Source: Pogona vitticeps (taxonomy: Eukaryota; Chordata; Lepidosauria; Squamata; Agamidae). Taken from it: a stretch of DNA of 64,000 nucleotides. Position numbers and translations under genes: made by a program. Below the pieces are notes generated by a model, which worked only from the letters and a program-made list of their open reading frames with translations, did not search any database and was not told the origin of the DNA. Positions 48,453 to 60,658 of the stretch are shown here, one piece after another (the first letter of the stretch is position 1; each line of letters starts with the position of its first letter). Where the stretch lies: the NCBI RefSeq assembly GCF_051106095.1, contig NC_135787.1:160154001-160218000 (forward strand), in the 5' to 3' direction.

Positions 48453-50756
48453 TCCTTCATACCAGGAAACTATGCTCATGCCTGGATATTCTTCCTTTCT
48501 CCTGGAACAAAACAGGAAAGAACCTCTCAGGGTTGAGTTATTGGAACCTGCTGTTGGACCAAGGGAACCCATACTTAAAATGCTGTTTCTTCAGGACCTG
48601 GTGAGAAGAATGAAGAGACAAGGACGTGTTCTCAGCCTTTTTTACTTCCTCTTTGCAGCAGATGGTTGGCAGTGTGGGCTTAAATGATCCAAGAATCCCA
48701 ATGAAACTGTTCAGATCTTGAGATGAATGGCATAGTTTACTGAGGGTGGCATCCGGTACTCGGTGTGCTACAAATCTTACCATATATTTGTGCTGGCTTT
48801 TGATTCATCACTTTAATTTCCAAATGCCTTCATCTTTGATTTAAGTCATCCTATGCTCTATTACTCATTCTTTTGAATAGGAGCTAGCTTTTCTCTGCTG
48901 GTTGTAAAATTTGTGAGGGAGGCCCAGACACTATCTATTAGCAAGAGAAGACTACTCTCTACATGAAGCTCTTGGCTATACATTCTCCACTGTGTGTGCT
49001 TGTTATCTCTTTTCTCTACCCAAGGTGAAAATTTCCAGTCCACCCAGTCCCTAATGGATGATTTCTCTATCATCTCTCTCTCTCTTTCACTATCCCTACA
49101 CTCTCCCCCAATCCTTTCTCTTCCTGTTTCTTCCCACTAGCCTCTTCTTTCTCTTTCTATCCTTCCACTTCCTCTTCCATCTGTCTGTCATACTCTGTCA
49201 CCAGCCTCTTTCCCTCTCTGCTAACCTTTTTCTTCGTGCATACATTTCAAGAGTAGGAGAACACAAAGAAGTTGGCTGAAGGATGGCAGCTGAGACAGGG
49301 CAAATCCTAAGCAAAAATGATATTGCTGGCAACAGCTGAATAGTGGAGTCCATTGCCTCAGATGGCCTAAATATGAGCAAAGATGTACTTCTGTATCATT
49401 AGGAGGCCTGAAAATCTATTTCTTCCAGTTTTGCCTATTCCTTTTAAGTTTTGCACATGCACTGCTTATAGTAAAGATTAATCATCACTGACAATGCAAT
49501 AGAAGTTTATATATCCCAGCAATTCCATAAATTATAAGACAAGGGTGTGGAATCATTTTGAGACAGGTTTTTGATGAAGGGTTTTTGAAAAGGTGTTGAA
49601 TGCCCTCTGTTGAGGATGCTCTTGGTGTGAATGTCCTACATTAGCAAGAGTTGGAAAAGATGAACCTTGATGCCCTCTCCACGCAATCCTTCCGTGGGCT
49701 GGATGACATCCGTGGTGGAGCTACACTTCTAATGTTATCCCATCTCCCTCTGGCATTTCAGCTGCAGAATCTGGCTTCACTATGCATTGGTTTTCCCCAG
49801 TGAAGCAAAGTCTTGGCACATTAAAGTACACTAGGGGACCAGCCAGAGGGGTTTTGTGGCAACTTGCACTTTGGCCAAGAGCCAAGTTTGCTGTGTGGGT
49901 GCTTTCTTCAGCTGGAGTAAGCCTGGGCACAACAAAGGCAGATTTGCAGCCAAGATGCTGGTTGAAGGAATATTCTTCCAGTGAGTGCCACAATCATGTT
50001 TTGCTTGGGCTTTTCCCCTTTGGAGATATCAGTGTGACAGCTTCGTTCCCCTCTTCCCTTCCCCCTTCCCTTTGTGGGGAGGGGAGAGAGGAGGGAAGCA
50101 ACTGAGTTGTGGTCTTGAGGCCAAGCTCACTTGCTCTCTTGTGTCTTTTTCTTTGTGGCTTGGACCAAGGGACTCACCCATGGATGTGTGGCCCAGAGGG
50201 GATGGACTTGTAGGACACATATGGCCAATGCAACTGTTGACCAGCTGTAGGGAGGTGTTTAGAATTCTGCTTGCCCAGGGTTTGACTGAAGGACTTGAAA
50301 GTATGTTTTAAGCCTCTAGGATCCCGTTTTGCCTTCATACTTACATATAGGAAACATTAGGGTGCACTGATTATATCTAACAGCTGTTTCTTCTGCAGCA
50401 TCTGCACATTATAATTATGTCTGAGAATCCTAATCTATGTACAATTCATGAGTCTCAACCATTTCCCAAGGGAAGGTTACTGGAATGTTCATAGTACCAC
50501 ATGTACTTTCTCTTCCCTTCCCTTCCTTTCCACACCCACACCCAACTCACAGTTCCTTGCACACCTCATCACCATTCCAAGCAGATGTCTGTAGCACTCA
50601 CTCACTCACCTTCCCTTGCACCTGAGCAGAGAAGTCAGTGATCCCACTAGTAAACAATTGTAAACCATCACCACCACCCAAAAACCCACATACAGAATGT
50701 CATTTTTTCTTCTCAGTATCTGCAGGTAGCAGCAGCAACATCCTATGTGAGGACAA

Positions 50757-50925
50757 AGCCCTCAGTTCAGTGGTTTGATGCAAAGCTTTTCATGCAGAAG
50801 GCTTTAGATTCAATTCCTGGCTTCTCTAGTTAAAAGTTTTAATGCAAAAAATGCTTGCCTGAAACCTTCAAGAGCAGCTCATGGAGTAGATGACACTGTG
50901 CTAGTGGGAAATCAGAGTGTGGAAA
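50757..50925 (+). repeat. tRNA-derived SINE (gcatgcagaagg family)
   Basis: GTTCAGTGGTTTGATGCAAAG, CATGCAGAAGGCTTTAGATTC, TGGCTTCTCTAGTTAAAAG and TGCCTGAAACCTTCAAGAGC follow the consensus order of the family in plus orientation. Confidence 0.75.
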
Positions 50926-51384
50926 TAATGAGTTACAAATAATTTGTTGCTAGTCATTAAATTATTTTTCTATAAGGAAGATATAGTTAAGATACATCAG
51001 CTCAAATCTTTTTGCTTAACATAGCACAATTCGTAACATGCAGTCAATTCCTAGCTGGCAGAAACAAGAGCCCTAGTCATGATTCTCTGGAGCACAGATT
51101 GCACATGTTCAAGGACTGCAGTGAGAGTCTTTATTTGCTGTCTAGGAAAAGAACTGAATGTTACAAACTGTGTTACGCTGAACAACAGAATTTCAGTCTG
51201 AATCTCAGCAAGGTCCTATCACTCTTTCCACAGTGTAACTGTAAAGTTTTCGTTAGTTTTTTTGTTACAGGGTGTGACCTTAGTAAATGGTGGAGGAGAA
51301 ATATCATGTGGTTGATGTGTTGGCTTGGGCTGTGCCTTGTGCTCTGCTGTGGATGTTGAAGCAAAGGTGAGGTTTCTGGGAGAA

Positions 51385-51600
51385 GAGTGGCTGGATAGTT
51401 CAATGGTTTAGGCACCTGACTGCAGAGCCAGAGGTTAGGAATTTGATTCCCCATTATGCCTCCTCAGAGAAAAGCCAGCCTGTATGGCCTTGGGCATGCT
51501 GCATAGGATGACCCCAAAAGAAGTGAATGGTAAAGCACTTCTGAGTACTTTCTACCTGGAAAACCCTGATAAGAATCACCATATGTCAGAATTAAGTTGA
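51385..51600 (+). repeat. tRNA-derived SINE (RTE-tail family)
   Basis: The head is GGCTGGATAGTTCAATGGTTT with B-box region GGAATTTGATTCCCC. The body is GGCCTTGGGCATGCTGC. The 3' end ACCATATGTCAGAATTAAGTTG leads into an ATT-rich tail (51607-51660). Confidence 0.8.
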
Positions 51601-51919
51601 TAGCACATTATTATTATTAATTATTCTTATTATTCTTATCATCATCATCATCATCAAACATTCATAAATAGTCTTATCTTCAAGGCCCTGATACATCCAG
51701 ACACCCTGTCCAAACAAACAAACAAGCAAAAAGTCTCAACCAACTTAAAATCCCCTGTGGTATTTTTCACTCTTGCATGAATGCTGAAGGACCAGGGCTT
51801 CTTTCTTTTTGAGCAAAAACACTAGCAAACAAGAACACTTTTTTGGTACCAAAAAGTTATATTTTCTGGATTCCCCCTTCCCCAAACTTGTATGCTATGA
51901 AAATTATAAGATGGGTTTT

Positions 51920-52003
51920 TTTGTGCAAAATAGAAGGTCTTTTTGCATGAAATACAAAGCTTTTTGTGCAAAATACAAGGTGTTTTATGCCAAATACACA
52001 AAA
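51920..52003. repeat. 21-nt minisatellite, four units
   Basis: Four tandem units of 21 nt (consensus tttTgtgCaaaaTacaaggt) lie at 51920-51940, 51941-51961, 51962-51982 and 51983-52003. The unit length keeps one frame open, but I see no sign that it is translated. Confidence 0.75.
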
Positions 52004-53184
52004 ATGCACAAAATTTTTATACTCTCACCTATCAAGGAGAAAACATGATATTTGTCATTCTCACCTTAAAAAATGACCATTTACATTTCTAGTGTTCTGT
52101 GCCACAGTCCAGTGGCTTGTAATATATGAAATCTGTAGGTAACTCACAAGGCGATTTGAGCAACTTTTGAGAAATATTGGATTTCTGACATTAAAAATGT
52201 AACTGTAAGAGTCACTAACTATTTTTACTCTTTGGGACTAGAATTATAACTAACTGCAAACAAGCAAAACTCTGTCAGTCGCAGCAGCTATTTGAAGCTA
52301 ATCAACAAGGAGCCACTTGCAGCAACTTAACATGATTTGACTTGCACTGAAGTAAAATCCCTTCTAAAAAAAATTTATAAAGTCTGGGTCAAGTAGCAAG
52401 ACCCCACAATGAGCAGCTTCCTTCTTCTCAGTGAGTAAGAACATGTAAGTAAAGATTTGGCTAAACCTTTGAGCCTCTACATTTCTTTCCTAAATGCCTT
52501 CTCCTGCTAGATTTCCTTGGTGCAAATATTCTCCTCCCATCTCTAAGCTAGAAGGCTGTCCTCTCTAGGCTGACATCTGGCAGAACAGCAACAAGGTCAA
52601 TTCTGCAGGTGAAATTGTGACAGGGCCTCACCTTTGTTGCATTCCAGACCTGTGGCACAGACTCTGATCTTCATCTCACCAGAGAGTACAGAGTATCTTT
52701 TTGTTATTTTCTGCTCAAGGGTGTGGAGAATGTTTGCATCTTGCAGTTGGGTGAGGCTACAGAAAAACAGCAGAGACACAGGTCACATGCAATGGCTCTA
52801 TACTTTTCAGATCTCTGTCTCACTGCAGGTGGAGTTAAGCCCTTACTAGACAGTAATTACCAGAATTTATCTCCCTTTATTTTTCATCACCCCAACACCA
52901 AAGAAACACCCAGAATCTACCTTTCTGTAAGCCCCGATTCCCCCTTTTTCTTTTTGGCTTTGATATTATGCCAAAGAAAGATGCAATACCTCTCATTCAG
53001 ATGACTATGATAAAGTGGAGAGGTAGGAAAAATATAAAGAGGGGCACACAGATGTTTGTGCATACAGACACACACAAGGATCCATACAACAGCGAACACT
53101 GCTTGTTTAGATAAGTTACTTGTTTTAACTACAACTCTCACAGTCTCCCAGCATGACCGTGGGCAAGGTTATATTCTCCTAAAG

Positions 53185-53296
53185 CAGTGGTTCTGAACCA
53201 TGGGGCCCCAGATATTCTTGGACAAAAACTCCCAGAAGTTTTCACCACTATCTGTGCTGGTCAGGATTTCTGGGGGTTCTAGGTTGGGAATCACTG
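53185..53296. mobile_element. Small hAT-like MITE, same family as 18272
   Basis: It is 112 bp long. The start CAGTGGTTCTGAACCATGGG and end AGGTTGGGAATCACTG are inverted. The flanks tcctaaag and tcctaagg match at seven of eight positions. The interior shares ACTCCCAGAAG and TCAGGATTTCTGGG with the 18272 copy. Confidence 0.85.
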
Positions 53297-54689
53297 TCCT
53301 AAGGTAACATTTCCTAGATCTGGTTTAGAGGTAATCTGGTTTTTAACAGATAACGTGTTCTGATCTGAAGGGATGAATTTTGAATCAGGCCTGACTGGTC
53401 TGCATCAGCAGTCTATGACTGTAATATACCCTACTATAAGAAAGAAACTGCAATAGGCAGGTGGTCCTAAGAATGGGATGGAATTGGGCATTTCATGGGC
53501 TGAAAGATTAATATCAATCTCATGGCAAGTCCTTCTCCTGTGTCAGTGAACAAAATCTTGTGCCTAATGCAGAGGTTTTGTTTGGAGGGAATAAAAGGGT
53601 GAGGAAATTGATCCAAGCAATGTAGAATCAATAAGGGAGGGGTACAGTACTGAAAGGTATGGTTAGTGTGCTTTAGGAGGTGCTTTGTGGCTTTAAGGAG
53701 GTACACCAGAGAGAAGGAGCACTGCCAAAGGGTGACCAAAGAAGTCATTTCTCTCTCCTATTCCTGTTATTCTGAGCATTCTTGCTGGTTATTTCTTGAT
53801 CCTGGTATAAGATAAGTGGCCAGGCAACAGTAATGGTTGACAGACCCAGGAAGAATAGGAAAAGTTGTGTCATCTTGTTCCAGAAAAGACCTAATAATTT
53901 TTAAAAGCTACACACAGGGCTGCAATTAGTTGAAACAGAGGGAGTGGGGAAGGTAGAATAAATGAATAACACATGTGCCTCTGCAAGGCCCCATGTTTAA
54001 GATTTACATAACACACATCATTAAAGGAAAGTTGAGTGGCATTATATATTTATTACTACCAGACCTCTATTTCTAATTTTTCATTGCATTTTCCCTGATC
54101 ATTATCACACTGGTTGCTGGACACTATCCTTTAATATAGTAGTCTTACTATCATCATCATCATTGAATTTTCATTACAGTTGTAAATTTACTAATCTTGT
54201 TATTAACTTTGATTGGTCCACATAGAAAGAATTAGATCAAGAGCAGGAAGAAATGTAGATCAGCACCTGTTTGCCAATATCTGGGTGATTTGCAGGGACT
54301 GCCTTATCTCAGACCATGGCACTGATCTATCTAGTTCTATGTTGTTTGGCTCACCAGGGTTTCAGACAGGAATCCTATACAGCTTTAGCTGCAGACAGTA
54401 AGGATTAACTTGGGAATGTAGACATGCAACACATTTGGTTTTCCTGGCAAAATATTCTTCTCTTTTCTATGTACATTATATTTTGCCATTTATTATAGAT
54501 CGAATGATCATCTTTTCTTCCAATTCACTACCAATACCTGATCTTAGATTAGGTATGTAAATCTTAGCTTGTGTTGTCCTTGAAGGCAAAGGTAACAAAT
54601 TGCATCATCTTTCTCCTCACCTTCAAGAAAGTGAGATATTTTATGATGGTATCAACAATTTTCACTCCTCCTTGAGATGAAGAAGTGAA

Positions 54690-55500
54690 AATTGATGGAA
54701 GAAACATCAGTCACCTAAGATATGCAGAAATTACTGGCAGAAATCAGGAATGACTTGAAATAGCATTCAGTAGAAGTGAATGAAGGAAGTGCCAAAGCAG
54801 GACTGCAGCTAAACAACAAAAAAAAGCAAGAATCATGACTATAAAACAACTACACGACTTTATCTTGACAATGAAGAAATTGAAATAGTGAAAGATCTTG
54901 TATATCTTAGTTCACTCATCAATTCGAATGAAGATTGGAGCCAGGAAATCAGAAGAAGACTGAGCCTTGAAAGAGCTGAAATGGAGAAATTAGAAAAAAT
55001 CGTCAAGTGTACGGGTGAATTATCTTGGTCCTGAAGACCAGGACCAAGGTAATTCATACTCTTGTGGTCTCAGTCATTATATATGGATGTGAAAGCTGGA
55101 CAGGAAAGAAAGATAACGGGGAAAAATTGATTCCATTGAAATGTGGTGCTGGAGGAGAGGTTTGCAAATCCCCTGGATTGCCAGAAAGATGAACAAGTGG
55201 GTCCTGGAGCAAATCAAGGCTGAACTATCTTTGAAGGTAAAAATGATGAAACTGAAGCTGTTCTACTTTGGGTACATCATGAGAAGGCAGGATGCTCAGG
55301 AAAAGACAATGACATTGGGAAAAGTTGAAGGCAGCAGGAAAAGAGGAAGACTAAATATGAGGTGGGTTGACTGCCTCAAGGAACCCAGGTGTGAGTTTAC
55401 AGAAGCTGAGCAAGGCTGTTGAGGGTAGGACATTTTGGAGATCGCTCGTTCATAGAGTCACCATAATTCAGATGTGACTTGATGGCATATAACAACATCA
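54690..55500 (+). mobile_element. Degraded RTE-clade LINE remnant
   Basis: Broken frames recall RTE/BovB proteins: IDGRNISHLRYAE near 54690, then EMWCWRRGLQIPWIARKMN in the 93-codon frame at 55141-55422, LKLFYFGYIMRRQDAQEKT and GSRKRGRLNMRWVD. Stops, frameshifts and a changed catalytic site (YAEI for YADD) show it is old. The 3' end (about 55455-55500) reads CACCATAATTCAGATGTGAC and then CTTGATGGC with an AAC-rich tail. It is clearly more decayed than the copy at 22-25 kb and belongs to a different RTE lineage. Confidence 0.8.
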
Positions 55501-56499
55501 ACTAGACAGATTTGCACAAGTTGTTTAACTTATTCAAGTTATGCAAAACCATGAGAGCTGTTGCATTATTTTGTGTCTCTTTCAAAATCTGAAATACCTA
55601 AATGGTACTTTGCATCTTTTTAAACAATCCTTCTGTGATTGCTATTTGTTACTGTGGGTTTGCTTTTCTCCTTAAAGGGAAAGGGCATGAGTTTGCTATA
55701 TTGAAGACACTGCAAAACCTTGGGTGCAGGGGAAGAACATGAGAGTCTTGCTCTCATGCTGGAGGCGAAGAATCTTTTGAGGCTTGGTTATTCTTTGTCC
55801 AGGTGCCTTGTTATATTGAGACAGTGTGGGTGAGTGCCTTAGCAAGTATTCTTTCCATTCCTATCTCAGGTGCAAGGAGCAAAGAGAAGGCACAGGCAGG
55901 CACACCCTTAGTTACAGAGGAATTCTGAAAAGGGAGCAGAGCTTCATTACAGCAGCTTGCATGACTAAGATGCCAAGATTTTTCCACTATCCAACCAAAG
56001 TAGTCAGCATGACGGAGAAATCCCACAGTTAATCAGAACTTGTGGCACAGACAGGAAAGAATGGGGAAATGAATCAACTTAATTACAGATAAATAGTGGT
56101 TTTCTTTAGCAATGTACTGAGGGAAGCCTATAGTATCGAAAAGGACAGAATGGTGCCCATGTTTCAAAGCATGGCTTGTCCTTGTTCAAGAGCTGTAACA
56201 GCAAGAGCATTGATCCATCCTCTCCAGGAACAGGCTTCCTTAAATGTCACTGCATGTGACCTGGCAATAATCTAAGACTCAGTCCATGGGAAGGCTTGCC
56301 CATGACTCTGGTTACTATAGTGTGGTTTATACATAAGAGAATCAAATCGTAAAGCTTGTCCCTAGAATTTACTCATTCAGGCTGCCAAAGAGGAAGTGCA
56401 TACTTTTGAATGCCCACAAACTCACATAGAAAGGAAACTACCATAATAATATGTTGGTGGCCACCTACCCTACAGTGCTTCATGGCTCCGGAGTGCCAT

Positions 56500-56600
56500 C
56501 AGAAGGGAGGAATGGAGATCACTTCCGAGTATACCTGGAAAACCCTCGAAAGGCTTGCCATAAGTCAGAATTGACTTGAGAGCAGACAGTTTCAGTTTTG
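56500..56600 (+). repeat. SINE 3' end (RTE-tail family)
   Basis: Only the end is kept: CTGGAAAACCCTCGAAAGG and then CCATAAGTCAGAATTGACTT, the same 3' terminus as in the copy at 56826-57055. Confidence 0.7.
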
Positions 56601-56825
56601 TGATTAGTCTTCAGAGTTGAGCATGGGAGTCTTTGAAGTCTTATTTCTTAAACATAAAAGACAGTTTCAGTCATGTGTCCCCAGCACTGACATGCTTCCA
56701 GTTCTAAGTCTGGCTATAATGTTAATACATGTTTCTTCCCTGTACTAAAATGGACTGTCTCAATCACCTTTCTCCAACATTGATGGGCTTTCAGCTGTAA
56801 TGCCAAGTGGGGTTTCCCCTCAGAT

Positions 56826-57055
56826 GTGTATTGTGTGCCGTCAAGTCAATTCTGACTTATGGTGGCCCTTCCCAGGGTTTTCAACGTAGGGAATAACCTG
56901 GTAGCTTACCATTCCTTTCTTCTGAAGGCATCCTGGGACTGTGCAGCTTGCCCAAAAGCCACACAAGCTGACCGTGCTTATAGGAGGCACAGTGGAGAAT
57001 CTCCTAACCTCTGACTTTGCAGCCAGCTCCATAAGCCACTGAGCTATTCAGCCAG
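56826..57055 (-). repeat. tRNA-derived SINE (RTE-tail family)
   Basis: The reverse complement begins with GGCTGAATAGCTCAGTGGCT and ends in CATAAGTCAGAATTGACTTG followed by ACGGCACACAATACAC. It is nearly full length. It sits next to the TTTA array and the 57136 SINE. Confidence 0.85.
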
Positions 57056-57057
57056 CA

Positions 57058-57059
57058 TT

Positions 57060-57134
<75 letters not shown>

Positions 57135-57135
57135 T
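57058..57135. repeat. (TTTA)n microsatellite, SINE tail
   Basis: About 19 units joining directly to the 3' end of the minus-strand SINE at 57136. It is best read as that SINE's expanded tail. Confidence 0.95.
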
Positions 57136-57367
57136 TGGACTTATATACCGCCCCATAGCGCTACAAGCACTCTCCGGGCAGTTTACAATTTTTAATTATA
57201 CAGGCTACACATTGCCCCCCCCCAGCAAGCTGGGTACTCATTTTACCGACCTCGGAAGGATGGAAGGCTGAGTCAACCTTGAGCCGGCTACCTGGGATTT
57301 GAACCCCAGGTCGTGAGCACAGTTTTAGCTGCAGTACAGCGTTTTAACCACTGCGCCACGAGGCCCA
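57136..57367 (-). repeat. tRNA-derived SINE, nearly complete
   Basis: The reverse complement starts GGGCCTCGTGGCGCAGTGGT, a tRNA-like A box, followed by GGGGTTCAAATCCCAGG as B box. It ends with TATGGGGCGGTATATAAG and a TAAA-type tail that continues as the long TTTA array on its left. It is the best preserved SINE here. Confidence 0.85.
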
Positions 57368-57732
57368 TTTTAACTTCACCGGGCATTTGCTTTAGTGGGT
57401 TGTTAATATTTCACCTGTATGGTCTATTTTTACTTACCTTGCCTGTCCCTGATGATGTCTTTGCTATCTTTAAATATAGATGTGGTGATTTTAACTCCTG
57501 CAAACCACTCTGTGATAAACAGTATTCACCTGATGGGCAGGTCCACTACACTTGTAAGTCCAGAGGAGCTGGTGTTTAGAGTCATCCAGCAGTCACAGTC
57601 ATTCTCTGCTGGATAAGATTCTACTCCTCTTGATAATTCAGGTTCACTGCATGAGGTTCAGCCCTGGACTTGAATACCCAGCTTTTGATAGTAGACAGGA
57701 ACAATTTTGCGTCTATTAACTTTAATAAAATG

Positions 57733-58052
57733 CAGTAGGACCCCTGTATCTGCAGGATCAGCATTGGAGATTTAATTTATCCACAGTCTAAAAATATTTA
57801 AAGAAAAAAATCTAGAAAGAAACTATTTTTGCATGGATGGAACCACAGATAGTGCTATGAATAATTATTTGTGATGATCACATGACATGGTCTCTGGTGC
57901 GCTCTAGTGACCAGGTCCGGTAATAGATGTGAAAATAATAGTTTTCTTGTTTTTTTCCTTTTACCATATATATAGTGTTCATTATTATCTGAGGTTTTCA
58001 GTATCTACAGGGCACTTAGAGCCAATCCCCAGCAGATATGGGGGTCCTACTG
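57733..58052. mobile_element. Tigger-like MITE, older copy
   Basis: Begins CAGTAGGACCCCTGTATCTG and ends ATATGGGGGTCCTACTG followed by TA. The left TA has changed to TG. The ends and the 'ccacag/ctgtgg' style interior are close to what I know of vertebrate Tigger MITEs. It lies about 0.9 kb upstream of the EMP1 coding exon. Confidence 0.8.
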
Positions 58053-58910
58053 TATTCATAAATCAGCTTTTGGTCCTATGGACTATCTACCTGGGTCATG
58101 AGCTACAGAATTCTTCCACAGAGTAAAGCAAATGGAAATGAAATGTCCCTTCTTCACTGACATGTCCTATTGCCCAAAACAAGATATAAAACATTAATGT
58201 GTGGTGTAATGGTTAGTATGCTACACTAGAAATGAGGGGGGAGTTTTAAATACATATTCACCAGGAGGCTCACCCTTATAGGGCTGTTGTTAAAACAAAA
58301 TATAGAGGGAGTAAAAACATCATGTACTTTTTTTGATCTCTTTAACATGTGTGTGTGTGTGTGGGGGGGAATGTTCATGTGTATGTCATCGTTGTCTTCC
58401 CTGAAACCTATCAGTGGCTGCATTGCAGTGCTGGGTGGGGCAGGGCCTAAGTGGCTGGAGTTTGTGAAAGAAGCTGGCATTGAAACTGTGCCAAGATCCC
58501 TTTGAAATTAGGCCAAGGTGCAAGTATGGCTTTCAGGCCACAGGTCTCCCCGGTACACTGTAGGGGAAGGGTGGGACAAAAAAGAATAAATGTAATCTCT
58601 CTCTTTCTCTCTCTTTTGTAAAATTATAAAACTAAAACCTCAGAGGTTATAAACTTATTCAACTTGTTTTTCTAAACACACCCATGACTTTTCCACAAGT
58701 CTGCTTTTGATTTCCTGAAAAACGTGTTGTGGGAGTCTGCAGTACCTTATGAATATCTTAGAGTGATTAAACTACAGATTTTCTGGGATCTGTTGTGTCA
58801 TTGGCATGAGTTTAACACTAGTGACTTTAGCACATGTGGTCAGCTATTCTTATACCATATTCCTAAAAGTAAGATTTTTTTTTAATGTTTTGTGTGTTTC
58901 TCCCTAACAG

Positions 58911-59029
58911 ACTTCTCTGCATTCGAGGCATCCCTGTGCTGAGGAGGCAAGATGCTGGTGCTACTGGCGGGGATTTTTGTCATCCACATTGCCACTGTGA
59001 TTATGCTCTTTGTCTCCACCATTGCTAAT
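58911..59029 (+). CDS. EMP1: EMP1 first coding exon (exon 2), partial gene
   Basis: Epithelial membrane protein 1 is a four-helix membrane protein of the PMP22/EMP/MP20 family, found at the plasma membrane and linked to cell adhesion and growth. The exon follows a pyrimidine-rich acceptor ending in AACAG at 58910. The ATG is at 58952 (A at -3), and an in-frame TGA at 58940-58942 fixes the start. The 26 codons (58952-59029) begin MLVLLAGIFVIHIATV and end FVSTIAN, and a GTAAGT donor follows at 59030. These residues form the first transmembrane helix. From memory they match vertebrate EMP1 with one V/I change and differ clearly from PMP22, EMP2 and EMP3. The intron phase (0, after TIAN) also fits EMP1. 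I looked for the next exon, which should begin VWLV, up to 64000 and did not find it, so the rest probably lies beyond the window. Confidence 0.93.
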
Positions 59030-60534
59030 GTAAGTAGCAAGAGTTTTCCTATGTTACTATTTCTGGGCATTGTCTCAGGATGGGCAGCTTTTCTTCACTT
59101 GACTTTGTAAGAGTTACTCCACTGGGGGTTGCACATTGGTAGACCGGAAGCTAGCGATGGAAACGACAAAAACAACCCTACGCAAGCTGATTCCTTTTGT
59201 CTCTCTTCCCGGCACACTTCTGCCCTCCCCCACCAAAATTACTTTTTTTAAATAAATTAATCGAATATTCAGAATGATGATTACTCCACCCACAAAAGTA
59301 ATTTGTTGCACTTTGCATTGTGAGTATGTTGCACTTTCCCTTGCCAGCAAGGCAGACACACACATGGAGAAATACTATCTGGTTTTCAGGAGTGACCAGT
59401 TCTAGTATTGCACTTAAAAATACAAATAAAAATACACAAGACAACAAAACTATGCCTCCCTTGTCAGGTATGATTGATAAGAGCACAGCATTAAATTTGA
59501 AAAAGTGCTGTCAACAGGCTTTTAAAGTAATGAGAAAACACTACTTGTTATACCAGAAACATTGCTATGTTGCTTTTGAGATATAAAAACTAACTAGTTA
59601 TATGCAATGATGATAAATGTAACCATGGACTTCCAAACTCTGCTATGTTTTCTGCCATCCCCTCTTCTCCTGCCATCTTGTTTTTCTGAACTGACTGTTT
59701 CTGGAGAGCATTTGAAATTTTTAAAAAAGCTAAGAACGTCCACAACACTTTTCAGGTTTGATTATGTAGCTTTGGTGTTCCTACTTGCTTTGCATGTTGG
59801 GTGGTTGTTGAAACCCATCAGAAAAGTCACACCCTGAGAACTGGAATGTTCCCTGTTTATTAACTGAAACAAAGCAGCAATTCAAGGCAGCCTAAAGGTG
59901 CGAAATGGTGATGGTTCTACTCTCCAGTTTGGAGTAGAAAGCAGCCGGGCACGCCCCTCTCCGAAACCAGTCAAGTGAGTGGAATTAGCACGCAATCATT
60001 TTGCATTCTTCTACCCTAGCAAAGGGAGGACAGTCTGCTATATAATTATAAGGTTGATCCCTGGAATCATAAAACATTCTTCCAAAGTCTGGGTGAAGCC
60101 AAGTACAACACAAAGACGGAGCATTATTTAATGTTGGTATTATAAATCAAGGCTGACTCCTCCCTAAGCCAGGCAGAACCCCACCCTTATGCAGACCTCT
60201 GTGACGGTAGTAGTATGTTTGTTTCAAGAGAACAGCAATATCCCAGAGCCAAAGAAGTGGGTGTTTTTTACTGAACCAGCTCAAATGGCTCTATCAAACA
60301 AAGATAAACAAACCTGTTAACCTTCAAGCTACTCCAAAGAGCTGGGTTTACTGGGTGGCGGTGCATGTCCAGTTTCGCTGAATGCTAACGTTTCTATGCT
60401 GTGTGACGGCTGACGAACCCAGAAGGAATTTCTGAAAGAATACAATTTTCCCAGTGTCTCAGGATTGAATTGGGGAATGCAGATGAATCATATTTAACTA
60501 AAACAAAAGGAAAAACAAAGAAAGAAAAAGACAA

Positions 60535-60658
60535 AAGTTCATGGAAGCTCACATTAAAAGGTAGCAGTTAGTCTTTAAGGTGCCACAGTGTTTTGGCCAT
60601 TTTTATTCTTTGACTGATATAGTAGTGCAGACTAACACAGCTACCTCTTCTAAAACTC
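60535..60658 (+). repeat. Dispersed repeat fragment, class not assigned
   Basis: The blocks AGTTAGTCTTTAAGGTGCCA and GCAGACTAACACAGCTACCT resemble a repeat I recall from many sauropsid genomes. The class is unknown to me. Confidence 0.4.

Larger units (their letters stand above)
36078..58910 (+). other. EMP1: Putative EMP1 intron 1
   Basis: This is the span between the candidate first exon and the EMP1 coding exon. It holds mostly single-copy AT-rich DNA, plus the SINEs, MITE pieces, a 21-nt minisatellite and an RTE remnant listed separately. No convincing further exon was seen. If the first exon is wrongly placed, part of this span is intergenic. Confidence 0.35.

Noticed and set aside
56826-57367. 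tRNA genes
   Set aside because: The A- and B-box-like words belong to SINE heads. Anticodon and acceptor stems do not form a complete tRNA.
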